Assembly (NCBI GenBank): GCA_902767785.1
Contig: CACXIR010000002.1
Location: forward strand, 1-43,456
Direction: 5' to 3'
Length of the DNA stretch: 43,456 nucleotides
DNA from: Fibrobacter succinogenes
Lineage (GTDB): Bacteria > Fibrobacterota > Fibrobacteria > Fibrobacterales > Fibrobacteraceae
Shown one piece after another: positions 8,581 to 16,362 of this stretch; the first letter of the stretch is position 1, and each line of letters starts with the position of its first letter. Under the pieces are notes generated by a model. The model was not told the DNA's origin. It did no database searches and saw only the letters and a program-made list of their open reading frames with translations. The position numbers and the translations under genes were made by a program.

Positions 8581-9770
8581 CGGTCAAGTTCTCCAGCGAT
8601 AATGTTGAGGCCAGAAAGTACGGCCATGGAGTCGGCCAGCTGACCGCCTTCCACCAGTTCGTGGAATGCAGCAAACTGTGTGAGGCAAGGCGGACGCACC
8701 TTGATACGGTACGGATGTCCGCTGCCGTCAGAAACGATTGTGAAGCCCAGTTCACCGTTGGCGCATTCGGAACCGCTGTAGAATTCCCCTTCGGGAACGC
8801 GAACGCCCTCGTAGACGCTCTTGAAGCGGCCGATAAGGCCTTCCATGTCCTGATAGGCCAGCTTGTGCGCCGGCACGCGGATGCGTGGGTCGACGATGTC
8901 GACGGGCCCTGGCGTAAGGCGCTTCAGGGCCTGGCGCACAATCTTCACGGATTCCTCGATTTCAGCAAGACGGACCTGCAGGCGGTCGTTGCAGTCGCCC
9001 TGAGTTCCTACCACCACTTCCCAATCGTAGGTCTCGTAGTCGTAGTAAGGTTCGTCCTTGCGCAAGTCAGCCGCCACGCCACAGGCGCGGAGGCAAGGTC
9101 CAGTCCAGCCGTAGCTGATGGCCTTTTCTGCAGAAATCTTGCCAATGCCCACGGTACGGTCCAAGAAGATGCGGTTACGGTCCAAGCAGGCGTGCAAATC
9201 CTTCAAGGCCTTCTCGGTAGAATCCAGGGCAGCAAGCACATCCTGCTCAAAGCCGTCGTAAGCATCGCGAGAAAGGCCGCCAATGCGAGCATAACTGTTG
9301 GTAAGGCGTGCACCCGTAAGCTTTTCCCAGATGCACATGATCTCTTCGCGGGGATTAAACGCATACATGAACGGGGTGGTGCCGCCCAAATCCTGGAAAG
9401 CCGCCGCCACGCACACGAAGTGGTCGTTGATACGGCTAAGTTCGTTCACAATCACGCGAAGCACCTTGCAGCGTTCCGGCAGTTCCACGCCAAACATGGA
9501 TTCCACCGCACGGCAGAAGGCTATGTTGTTCATGATAGCGGAGCAGTAGTTGAGACGGTCGGTATAGGGAACCACTTGCTGCCAGGTACCCCTTTCCACC
9601 ATCTTCTCGAACCCGCGGTGCAGGTAGCCGATCTCTTCTACGCTGGCCACGATGGTCTCGCCGTCCATAGCCGCCATAAAGCGCAAGCAGCCGTGGGTAG
9701 CCGGGTGGCTGGGCCCCACGTTCAGGGGCATCAAATCCAGGGTTTCGCCATTGGAATCACGTACGATCAT
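8577..9770 (-). CDS. nuoD: NADH-quinone oxidoreductase subunit D (49-kDa type)
   Basis: NuoD forms the quinone site with NuoB and NuoH. It has 397 residues. The N-terminal GPSHPATHGCLR loop (quinone-site histidine) and the YTDRLNY segment (quinone-site tyrosine) are present, as are the conserved central helix with RINDHF and the C-terminal RPPCLTQFAAFHELVEGG. The usual C-terminal end D(I/V)VFGEVDR is here NIIAGELDR. NuoC and NuoD are separate genes and overlap by four bases (ATGA-type), as do nuoD and nuoE. Confidence 0.97.
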   Translation of the reverse strand: MIVRDSNGETLDLMPLNVGPSHPATHGCLRFMAAMDGETIVASVEEIGYLHRGFEKMVERGTWQQVVPYTDRLNYCSAIMNNIAFCRAVESMFGVELPERCKVLRVIVNELSRINDHFVCVAAAFQDLGGTTPFMYAFNPREEIMCIWEKLTGARLTNSYARIGGLSRDAYDGFEQDVLAALDSTEKALKDLHACLDRNRIFLDRTVGIGKISAEKAISYGWTGPCLRACGVAADLRKDEPYYDYETYDWEVVVGTQGDCNDRLQVRLAEIEESVKIVRQALKRLTPGPVDIVDPRIRVPAHKLAYQDMEGLIGRFKSVYEGVRVPEGEFYSGSECANGELGFTIVSDGSGHPYRIKVRPPCLTQFAAFHELVEGGQLADSMAVLSGLNIIAGELDR

Positions 9771-10357
9771 TCTTTGACACTCCCTTCCAAAAATTCGTTG
9801 TCCTTGGTCTCGACTTCCTTGCTACGCTTCACGATCCAGTAACCCAGCGCCTCCAGGCGCTTTTCCAGTTCCGGGAGCAAATAGTCGTTGGTAGAGAGCC
9901 ACTGCCGCTTCTGTGCAGGGTAGTCCTTGCGCAGCGGGTGGCCCACAAATTCCACATGGTTCAACAGGCGGCGGAGGTCCGGATGGCCCGTGAACACGAT
10001 GCCGAACTGGTCGAAGACTTCACGTTCATACCAGTTGGCGTTGGCATACAAGTCGCTAATGGTGGGGACCTTCAAGTCGGACTCCGACACCAGCACCTTG
10101 AGACGAAGGCGAAGGCCCGGATGCTTGAGACTCTTGAAGGCATAAGAAATGGCAAAACGGGGGCCCTCGTGGTTCGGATAGGTCAAGTAGTCAACACCTG
10201 CGATATCCACCAGCATGTCCATCTTGCAGGAGGGGTCGTCTTTCAAGAAGGCCACCACGTTGTGCAGGTATTCCCTGGAGACCACTACGCAGTCGTCCCA
10301 CTTGGCCTGGGCGTCCAGTTTGCCGCCAAACTTTTCCATCAATTCCTTAAAATCCAT
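9767..10357 (-). CDS. nuoC: NADH-quinone oxidoreductase subunit C (30-kDa type)
   Basis: A structural subunit of the peripheral arm. It has 196 residues. The family signature is intact: YEREVFDQFGIVFTGHPDL followed by RRLLNHVEFVGHPLRKDYP. It lies 2 bases after nuoB and overlaps nuoD by four. The acidic C-terminal 30 residues are not part of the conserved domain. Nothing suggests a fusion to NuoD. Confidence 0.97.
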   Translation of the reverse strand: MDFKELMEKFGGKLDAQAKWDDCVVVSREYLHNVVAFLKDDPSCKMDMLVDIAGVDYLTYPNHEGPRFAISYAFKSLKHPGLRLRLKVLVSESDLKVPTISDLYANANWYEREVFDQFGIVFTGHPDLRRLLNHVEFVGHPLRKDYPAQKRQWLSTNDYLLPELEKRLEALGYWIVKRSKEVETKDNEFLEGSVKE

Positions 10358-10359
10358 CT

Positions 10360-10995
10360 TTACTCCTTCCAGAACTGGGCCTTCTTGACCAATTCCTGTT
10401 CCTTCTCGGACACAAATTCCTTAGCCAATTCCACCTTCTCTTGGGCAAAATCCTTAGCGGCGGCCTTGGCCTCTGCGGTCTTGGCCTTGATCATTTCCAA
10501 CTGGTCCCTGACCCGGCCTGCGCGCTGCTTCATGTAAGACTCGTCCTTGATCTTCTTCTGCAGGTCGAACATGGCGTCAAAGAAGGCCTCCGGACGGCTG
10601 GGGCAGCCACCGATGTACACGTCCACCGGAATGATGTGGTCAATACCCGGCACGGTGCAGTAGCAGTCGTAGAAGCCGCCAGAACAGGCACAGGCACCCA
10701 TTGCAATGACCCAGCGGGGTTCTGCCATCTGCTCGTAAATACGCTTAAGGATGGGGGCCTGCTTGTAGGTAATGGTTCCCGCCACCAGGAGTACGTCGGA
10801 CTGGCGCGGCGTAAAGCGCACATATTCGGAACCGATACGGGAAAGGTCGTAGCGGCCCACTTCGGTACTCATGAATTCGATTGCACAGCACGCCGTACCG
10901 TAGGGGAACGGCCACAGAGAATTAGTTCGGCCCCAATTGACCAAAAAGTCAAGGGAGGACGTTATGATACTTGGCTTTTGTGCCTCATCAGTCAT
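10360..10995 (-). CDS. nuoB: NADH-quinone oxidoreductase subunit B with C-terminal helical tail
   Basis: NuoB holds the terminal cluster N2 that reduces quinone. The four ligands are visible: adjacent C36-C37 (GTACCAIEF), C102 and C131 (GGCPSRPEA), spaced as in the family. I start at ATG 10995 (MTDEAQ), which has GAGGAA 6 bases upstream; an in-frame start at 11079 would put 28 atypical residues in front. The protein is 211 residues. The conserved domain ends near residue 150, and the last ~60 residues are Lys/Glu/Ala-rich, predicted helical and coiled-coil-like. It is the first gene of the operon; nuoA is absent upstream. Confidence 0.96.
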   Translation of the reverse strand: MTDEAQKPSIITSSLDFLVNWGRTNSLWPFPYGTACCAIEFMSTEVGRYDLSRIGSEYVRFTPRQSDVLLVAGTITYKQAPILKRIYEQMAEPRWVIAMGACACSGGFYDCYCTVPGIDHIIPVDVYIGGCPSRPEAFFDAMFDLQKKIKDESYMKQRAGRVRDQLEMIKAKTAEAKAAAKDFAQEKVELAKEFVSEKEQELVKKAQFWKE

Positions 10996-11019
10996 AAGGG
11001 ATTCCTCGTAAAATTCGGC

Positions 11020-11037
11020 CAAAAAGATAGAAAAAAA
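11020..11037 (-). promoter_or_regulatory. Putative promoter of the nuo operon
   Basis: On the minus strand a run of seven T is followed by CTATCTTTTTG. The TATCTTTT box (11022-11029) lies 26 bases before the nuoB ATG. The identical 17-mer TTTTTTCTATCTTTTTG occurs again before the LplT-Aas gene (36171-36187). No good -35 hexamer sits at 17 bases; the T-rich tract may substitute. The assignment is inferred from recurrence, not from data. Confidence 0.5.
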
Positions 11038-11095
11038 GGGATTTTTCGAGGTTTTCAAAAACTGGAAAAGTGGCCCCACCCAAACGGAGCTTTTC

Positions 11096-11138
11096 CCGCC
11101 TAAACGGCTAAGGTTTTGACTGTCAAAGGGTTAGGCGG
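11096..11138. repeat. Nested inverted repeats between ribF and nuoB
   Basis: An 8-base inverted repeat, CCGCCTAA (11096-11103) and TTAGGCGG (11131-11138), encloses a second palindrome, TTTGAC-T-GTCAAA (11115-11127). It begins right after the ribF stop and lies about 100 bases before nuoB. It could end ribF transcription as a hairpin (there is no T-run after it) or act as an operator for the nuo promoter. The inner palindrome is not a Rex or FNR consensus. Confidence 0.5.
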
Positions 11139-12038
11139 CTATTCCGCCCAGTGGTTGCCGTTGTAGTTCTTGGCAATGTCCGCATCCATGCCGATTTGTC
11201 GCACCAAATCGTCCAAATTGGCGAACTTCTGCTCTGGACGCAGGTAGGCCAGCAGGTCCAAAGCAAGGGGCATTCCGTAAATGTCCCTGTCAAAATCCAA
11301 GATGTACGCCTCAATGGCCATGCGGTGGTTCCCCGTGGAGGGCTGGGTGCCGATGTTCACCACCGCACGGAAAACATGGTTTTCCAAACGGGCGGAGGCC
11401 ACATAGACGCCGCTCCGGGGCAAAAATTTGTAGGGATCCACCTGAAGGTTTGCCGTGGGGAACCCGAGAGTATGCCCAAGGCGTTTGCCCTCCACCACCG
11501 TTCCCGACAGGCGGTAAGGCCTTCCCAGGTAAGTCTGGGCACGGTCCACGTCCCCGTTCAAGAGGGCATTGCGTACCGCCGAAGAACTGACACGTTCCCC
11601 CTTATGGAGCACAATAGAAAGCATCTGGGTGGAAAGTTCCGGGAACGCAGCGGTAATGGTTTCGTAGTTTCCCTTGCCCCCGGCGCCAAAGCAATGATCG
11701 TGGCCAAAGAACATGGAACACACGCCACGCTTCTCGATCAGTTCATTACGGACAAATTCATCAAAGGGGAGCTTGGCCATTTCGGGAGTGAAAGGCATCA
11801 CCATGAATTCAAGACCCAGACTCTCCACGAATTCCCGCTTTTCTTCCGTGGTGGTAAGGAGCAGGGGATCGCCGGGAGTCCGCAAAACGTAATTGGAATG
11901 GGGTTCAAAACTGATAACCGTGGGTACCAGGCCATTAACTTCGGCAACCGCTTTCAGGGAACGGAATAACGCCTGATGGCCTAGGTGGCAACCGTCAAAA
12001 TTTCCCATGGTTATGGCACGGCGAAGGAACTTTTCCAT
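11139..12038 (-). CDS. ribF: Bifunctional riboflavin kinase / FAD synthetase
   Basis: RibF turns riboflavin into FMN and then FAD. The N-terminal nucleotidyltransferase site is visible as GNFDGCHLGHQ near residue 12, and the C-terminal kinase motif as GHTLGFPTANLQVDP. It has 299 residues from ATG 12038, close to the usual ~310. This start is preceded by GGAGG at 9 bases and lies 1 base after the truB stop; the ATG at 12047 would touch the same GGAGG and overlap truB. It is last in the rimP-to-ribF operon and directly precedes the flavoenzyme operon nuo. Confidence 0.94.
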   Translation of the reverse strand: MEKFLRRAITMGNFDGCHLGHQALFRSLKAVAEVNGLVPTVISFEPHSNYVLRTPGDPLLLTTTEEKREFVESLGLEFMVMPFTPEMAKLPFDEFVRNELIEKRGVCSMFFGHDHCFGAGGKGNYETITAAFPELSTQMLSIVLHKGERVSSSAVRNALLNGDVDRAQTYLGRPYRLSGTVVEGKRLGHTLGFPTANLQVDPYKFLPRSGVYVASARLENHVFRAVVNIGTQPSTGNHRMAIEAYILDFDRDIYGMPLALDLLAYLRPEQKFANLDDLVRQIGMDADIAKNYNGNHWAE

Positions 12039-12039
12039 A

Positions 12040-12969
12040 TCAGTCATCCTCCGCCAAAAAATACTTCGGCTTGATTCTTCCCGGCTCATACTGGCCCAAG
12101 GCAAGGACATCTCCCTGCAGGTCCGCCACAAAAACGTGACCCTGCTCCCCCACCCCATCTACAGGTGTTTTCCAAGGGACCCAATTCCCATTCCGGATTA
12201 CAGACAAATCCTTCTCGTCAAAACGGACCACGGGGTAATCCAGCACCTTGTCTACGGGAACCAGGTTCTCCTTGCCCAGATCGGAACCCTTTACCGCCCT
12301 TTCCAAAGTGACAGGGCCTATACGGTGGCGTCGAATCAAGGATACGCAGCCGTGGGTTCCCAGGGCTCGGGCAATGTCACGGCCCAAGGCCCTAATGTAA
12401 GTTCCCTTGGAACATTCGCATTCCATGTCGAAGGTAGCGAAGCTCTTGCCGCTGCAGCCCTCGGTAACGCCGCCCTCGCCCAGAATCTTCAAGGAGTTGA
12501 TGCGGATGGGGCGAGGGCGCAGTTCCACCTGCTTGCCCCGTTCCGCCCAATCGCTGGCACGGCGGCCGTCCACCTTTACGGCGCAGTACTGCGGAGGTAC
12601 CTGCGTAATGTCGCCGGTGAACTGCGGAAGGATGGCTTCAAGAGCGGCACGCACTGTATGGATTTTATCGCCTTCGGTCCCAGGATGACAGCAGGTATCT
12701 TGAGCCACCACATCTCCGTCCCATTCCAAGGTGTCGGTTTCGTAACCCAGGTGCAGCCTGAAGGTATAGCACTTGTCCTTGGCCTCCACAAAGGGGAGCA
12801 GCCGGGTGGCACGCCCGATGGCGGCCACAATCAGGCCCGACGCCCGCAGGTCCAGAGTACCGGCGTGGCCTACCCGCTTAGTGCAAAAGACCCTTTTCAG
12901 CGGGAAAAGGGCCTTGAAAGAAGTTTCACCAGCGATTTTATCCAAAAGGACAAATCCAGAAGGAGTCAA
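12040..12969 (-). CDS. truB: tRNA pseudouridine(55) synthase
   Basis: TruB makes pseudouridine 55 in the T-loop of tRNAs. It has 309 residues. The catalytic aspartate lies in GHAGTLDLRASG (about 34-45), and the TruB motif PPQYCAVKVDGRRASDWA is present, with Cys where Ser is common. The start codon is TTG: the protein begins MTPSGFVLLDKIAGETS, which matches the family N-terminus, and no ATG lies nearby. A GGGGG run precedes it by about 11 bases. It lies 1 base after rbfA and 1 base before ribF. Confidence 0.94.
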   Translation of the reverse strand: MTPSGFVLLDKIAGETSFKALFPLKRVFCTKRVGHAGTLDLRASGLIVAAIGRATRLLPFVEAKDKCYTFRLHLGYETDTLEWDGDVVAQDTCCHPGTEGDKIHTVRAALEAILPQFTGDITQVPPQYCAVKVDGRRASDWAERGKQVELRPRPIRINSLKILGEGGVTEGCSGKSFATFDMECECSKGTYIRALGRDIARALGTHGCVSLIRRHRIGPVTLERAVKGSDLGKENLVPVDKVLDYPVVRFDEKDLSVIRNGNWVPWKTPVDGVGEQGHVFVADLQGDVLALGQYEPGRIKPKYFLAEDD

Positions 12970-12970
12970 G

Positions 12971-13324
12971 CTAGAGTTCCCCCTTCTGTTTCAGCTCGGT
13001 GAGAATTTCCTCAATACGCATAGCGTGTTCCAAGTTCTCGTCCAGGACGAACCTGAGTTCCGGCACTTTGCGGATCTTGAGGGACTTGCCCAACACCCCG
13101 CGGATAAAGCCGGAGGAATTGTTGAGTCCTATCAGGGAATCAGTCTTTTCCTTGTCCGTACCCATGACCGAAACCAAGACCTTTGCATAGCTCAGGTCGT
13201 CGGTAATGGTCACGCGGGTAATGCTGGCGAGGCTGCTCACGCGAGGATCCTTAAGCCCCTTCTGCACGAGCTTTCCGATTTCCTCACGGAACTGTTCGCC
13301 AAGCCTGTCGGTCCTACGACTCAT
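12971..13324 (-). CDS. rbfA: 30S ribosome-binding factor A
   Basis: RbfA is a KH-fold cold-shock and maturation factor that acts on the 30S subunit 16S rRNA. It has 117 residues, the normal size. It shows the N-terminal RxDRLGEQFREEIGKLVQ helix and the DPRVSSLASITRVTITDDLSYAKVLVSV segment, then the VPELRFVLDENLEHAMRIEEIL end. Its ATG overlaps the infB stop by one base (TAATG). The infB-rbfA-truB order is conserved widely in bacteria. Confidence 0.96.
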   Translation of the reverse strand: MSRRTDRLGEQFREEIGKLVQKGLKDPRVSSLASITRVTITDDLSYAKVLVSVMGTDKEKTDSLIGLNNSSGFIRGVLGKSLKIRKVPELRFVLDENLEHAMRIEEILTELKQKGEL

Positions 13325-16311
13325 TAAGCGTCCTTCTCCTCGGCAGCCTTCTTAGCCTTCTCTTCGGCTTCTTCGCGGGCCACGTCCTTCAGGGTACGGG
13401 CAACGGAGACTTCCTTGAAGAAGATCAAGCTGTCGCCTTCCTTGATATCGTCGTAACCCTTGAGGCCGATACCGCATTCGAAACCGCGGACAACCGTCTT
13501 CACGTCGTCCTTCATGCGCTTGAGGGACTGGACCACGGTGGTACCCAGTTCCACGCCATTGCGGTATACGCGGACATGGCTGGTACGGTCCACTTCGCCA
13601 TCGGTAACCATACAGCCGGCAATAAGGCCAACCTTCGGGATCTTGAACACCTGGCGGATTTCAGCTTCGCCCACAAGTTCTTCCTTGAGGGTGGGCTTCA
13701 ACAGGCCTTCCACGGCGTTCTTAATGTCTTCGATACAGTCGTAAATCACGCGGTAGTTGCGGATTTCGATACCTTCCTTCTGGGCCATCTCGCGTACTGA
13801 GAGCGAAGGCATCAGGTGGAAGGAAATAATGATAGCCTGGGCAGTTGTCGCAAACAGGATATCGGAATCCGTAATGGCACCCACACCCTTGCGGATAATG
13901 TTCACCTTCACTTCCCTGTTGGAAAGTTTTTCCAAAGAAGAAGCCAAAGCTTCGGCAGAACCACCCACGTCGGCCTTGACGATGAGGTTCAGTTCGGAAA
14001 GCTTGCCTTCCTTCTGTTCGTTGAACTTGGATTCCAGAGAAATAGTGCTACGGGCGCGGAGGTCGCGTTCACGGGCGGCCATACGGCGCTTACTTGCAAT
14101 TTCACGTGCGGTCTTTTCGTCGTCCACCACAATCAGGTCGTCACCGGCCTGGGGTGTACCGTCGAAGCCAAGCACCTGGCAGGGAGCAGAGGGAGGAGCG
14201 ACCTTCATCTGTTCGCCGCGCTCGTTAAACATGGCTCGGACCTTACCGGCGTAGATACCGCAGACAAACGGGTCACCCACATGGAGGGTACCATTCTGCA
14301 CAAGGATCGTAGCCATAGAGCCCTTGCCCACGTCCAGCTTGGATTCCACCACGGCACCCTTGGCATGGGCATCGGGGTTGGCCTTCAGTTCCAGAACTTC
14401 GGCTTCGAGGGCAAGTGTTTCTAGAAGCTGGTCCATGCCCTGGCCCGTACGGGCGGACACTTCGATACAGCTGGTCTGACCGCCCCACTGTTCCACTTCC
14501 ACGCCGCGTTCGGCTAGCTGGGCACGAATCTTGTCAGGGTTGGCGGTAGGCAGGTCCACCTTGGTGATTGCCACCACCATGGGAACTTTTTCACGCTTGG
14601 CCAACTCAATGGATTCCACCGTCTGAGGCATCACCATGGAGTCGGCAGCCACCACCAGCACAATCACGTCGGTCACCTGGGATCCGCGGGCGCGCATAGC
14701 GCTAAAGGCCTCGTGACCCGGAGTATCCAAGAATGTCACCTTGCCCTGGGCGGTAGTCACCTCGTAGGCGCCGATGTGCTGGGTAATGCCGCCCGATTCG
14801 CCAGATACCACGTGGGTCTTGCGAATCCAGTCCAGCAAAGATGTTTTACCATGGTCCACGTGACCCATGACAGTCACCACGGGATGACGGGGCTGCAGGT
14901 TCTCGGAAGATTCCTCTTCCACGCCGAGAACCGCTTCTTCGTATTCTTCCATCAACTGGGCTTCGTAACCGAACTCGTCCGCCAGAATCTGGATGGTCTC
15001 AAAATCTAGGCGGGCGTTGATGGTCACCATCATGCCCATTTCCATGCACTTCGCGATTACGCGGGCAGGCATCTGGTCCATAAGGCCAGCGAGTTCGCCC
15101 ACGGTAATAAAGTCGGAAGTCTTGAGGATTTTCTTTTCTTCGCCAGAATCGTTGTCGTTGTGTTCCTTGCGATAAACTTTTTTCACAGGCTTCTTGGAAA
15201 GGTCGGCCATAACGCGGGACACGTTCTGGCGTACCATTTCCTGCTGTTGTTCCTTCTGCTGTTCCTGACGGTCGCGGCCATTGTTGCCACGGCGGTTCTT
15301 GTCGTTACCATGACGGCCGTTTTGGCCCTTGGCATTGCCACCCTTGCCCCCCTGGGCAGAGCCCATGGGGAAACCGGTACCGCCATTGCTGGCATTGAAG
15401 GCGTCCTGCATGGAACCACCAGAGAAACCACTGGAACGTCCACCACCGAAACCTCCACGGCCACTATTCTGACCGGAACGGAAACCGCCGTTACCGCGAT
15501 CCTGGCCAGGAGTGCCGTTGCGAGGGCCAAATGTTCCCGTATAACCTTGAGCATTGCCTGGGCCCTTGGCGCCGGGTCTGCGGTTACCTGGACCGCGAGT
15601 ACCCTGCTGTTGCTGCTGGGACTTGGCAATACGAGCAAGGATTGCAGCATCGGGTTTGAACACCTGAGCCTTCATGGGGGGCTGCTTGAGTTCCGTACTA
15701 GAAGACATCATGTTCGGAGCGGGAGCAGGGGCAGGTGCGGGCTTCGGAGGAGCCACCGGCTTCGGATCCGTCTTTGCCACAGGTTCCGCCTTCGCCTCAG
15801 GCTTTGCAGCCGCCTTCGCCGTTGCGGAGCCTTTCGTTGTTTCGGGCTGCTTAACTTCTTCCTTCGGTGCGGCCACGGACTTGGCTTCGGCAGGGGCTAC
15901 GGGCTTTTCTACCGCTGGAGCCTTGGGGGCTTCGCCTTCAGCAGGAGCTGCAGGTTTAGCCTTTGCCGCTGTAGGCTTATCAGCGGCGGACTTCGCCTTG
16001 GTAGTTCCCTTTTTCAAGCGAATCTTCACTCCGTTCTTGGTAACCACCGATTCCGCTGCAGTCTTTTTCTTGGGGGTTCCCTCTTGGGAATCCGCAGTGG
16101 AAGAGTTCTTCAGGTTCTTGCTCCTGGAGTCCTGCTTCTTCTTTTCTTCAGCGACCGCCGCTTCGATTTTTTCAAATTCGAAAGCGTTCACCTTCGAAAC
16201 CTGCGTCAAGACCTTTACGCCATTGTCGCGCAAAAGTTTCACCACAAAGTCACTCTTGACTCCGTGTTCCTTGGCCCAATCGACCGGTTTAATCTGTTCT
16301 TCTGTATTCAT
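13324..16311 (-). CDS. infB: Translation initiation factor IF-2 with long Gly/Arg-rich linker
   Basis: IF-2 is the GTPase that recruits initiator tRNA. It has 995 residues from ATG 16311. Order: IF2_N domain (about 1-55), Ala/Pro/Lys-rich region, Gly/Arg/Asn/Gln-rich low-complexity linker (about 217-360), a second IF2_N-like region, then the G domain (GHVDHGKT near 480, DTPGHEAF, TKVD, SARTG) and domains II-IV. The G4 motif is TKVD, not the usual NKxD; the DNA reads ACC for Thr. A GTG at 16350 with AGGA upstream is an alternative start that would add 13 residues. The nusA-infB pair lacks the small ylxR gene found between them in many bacteria. Confidence 0.96.
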   Translation of the reverse strand: MNTEEQIKPVDWAKEHGVKSDFVVKLLRDNGVKVLTQVSKVNAFEFEKIEAAVAEEKKKQDSRSKNLKNSSTADSQEGTPKKKTAAESVVTKNGVKIRLKKGTTKAKSAADKPTAAKAKPAAPAEGEAPKAPAVEKPVAPAEAKSVAAPKEEVKQPETTKGSATAKAAAKPEAKAEPVAKTDPKPVAPPKPAPAPAPAPNMMSSSTELKQPPMKAQVFKPDAAILARIAKSQQQQQGTRGPGNRRPGAKGPGNAQGYTGTFGPRNGTPGQDRGNGGFRSGQNSGRGGFGGGRSSGFSGGSMQDAFNASNGGTGFPMGSAQGGKGGNAKGQNGRHGNDKNRRGNNGRDRQEQQKEQQQEMVRQNVSRVMADLSKKPVKKVYRKEHNDNDSGEEKKILKTSDFITVGELAGLMDQMPARVIAKCMEMGMMVTINARLDFETIQILADEFGYEAQLMEEYEEAVLGVEEESSENLQPRHPVVTVMGHVDHGKTSLLDWIRKTHVVSGESGGITQHIGAYEVTTAQGKVTFLDTPGHEAFSAMRARGSQVTDVIVLVVAADSMVMPQTVESIELAKREKVPMVVAITKVDLPTANPDKIRAQLAERGVEVEQWGGQTSCIEVSARTGQGMDQLLETLALEAEVLELKANPDAHAKGAVVESKLDVGKGSMATILVQNGTLHVGDPFVCGIYAGKVRAMFNERGEQMKVAPPSAPCQVLGFDGTPQAGDDLIVVDDEKTAREIASKRRMAARERDLRARSTISLESKFNEQKEGKLSELNLIVKADVGGSAEALASSLEKLSNREVKVNIIRKGVGAITDSDILFATTAQAIIISFHLMPSLSVREMAQKEGIEIRNYRVIYDCIEDIKNAVEGLLKPTLKEELVGEAEIRQVFKIPKVGLIAGCMVTDGEVDRTSHVRVYRNGVELGTTVVQSLKRMKDDVKTVVRGFECGIGLKGYDDIKEGDSLIFFKEVSVARTLKDVAREEAEEKAKKAAEEKDA

Positions 16312-16362
16312 TAACAGCCTATTTAATCCTTGTTTCAAGACCCCGTTCACGAAGTCCTATGA

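Noticed and set aside
11115..11127. Rex or FNR operator before nuo
   Set aside because: TTTGACTGTCAAA differs from TTGTGA-N6-TCACAA and TTGAT-N4-ATCAA; only the generic dyad can be claimed.
15160..16314. Plus-strand frames of 384 and 230 codons opposite infB
   Set aside because: They mirror the Gly/Ala/Lys-rich low-complexity IF-2 linker, which gives Leu/Arg/Ala-rich nonsense on the other strand.
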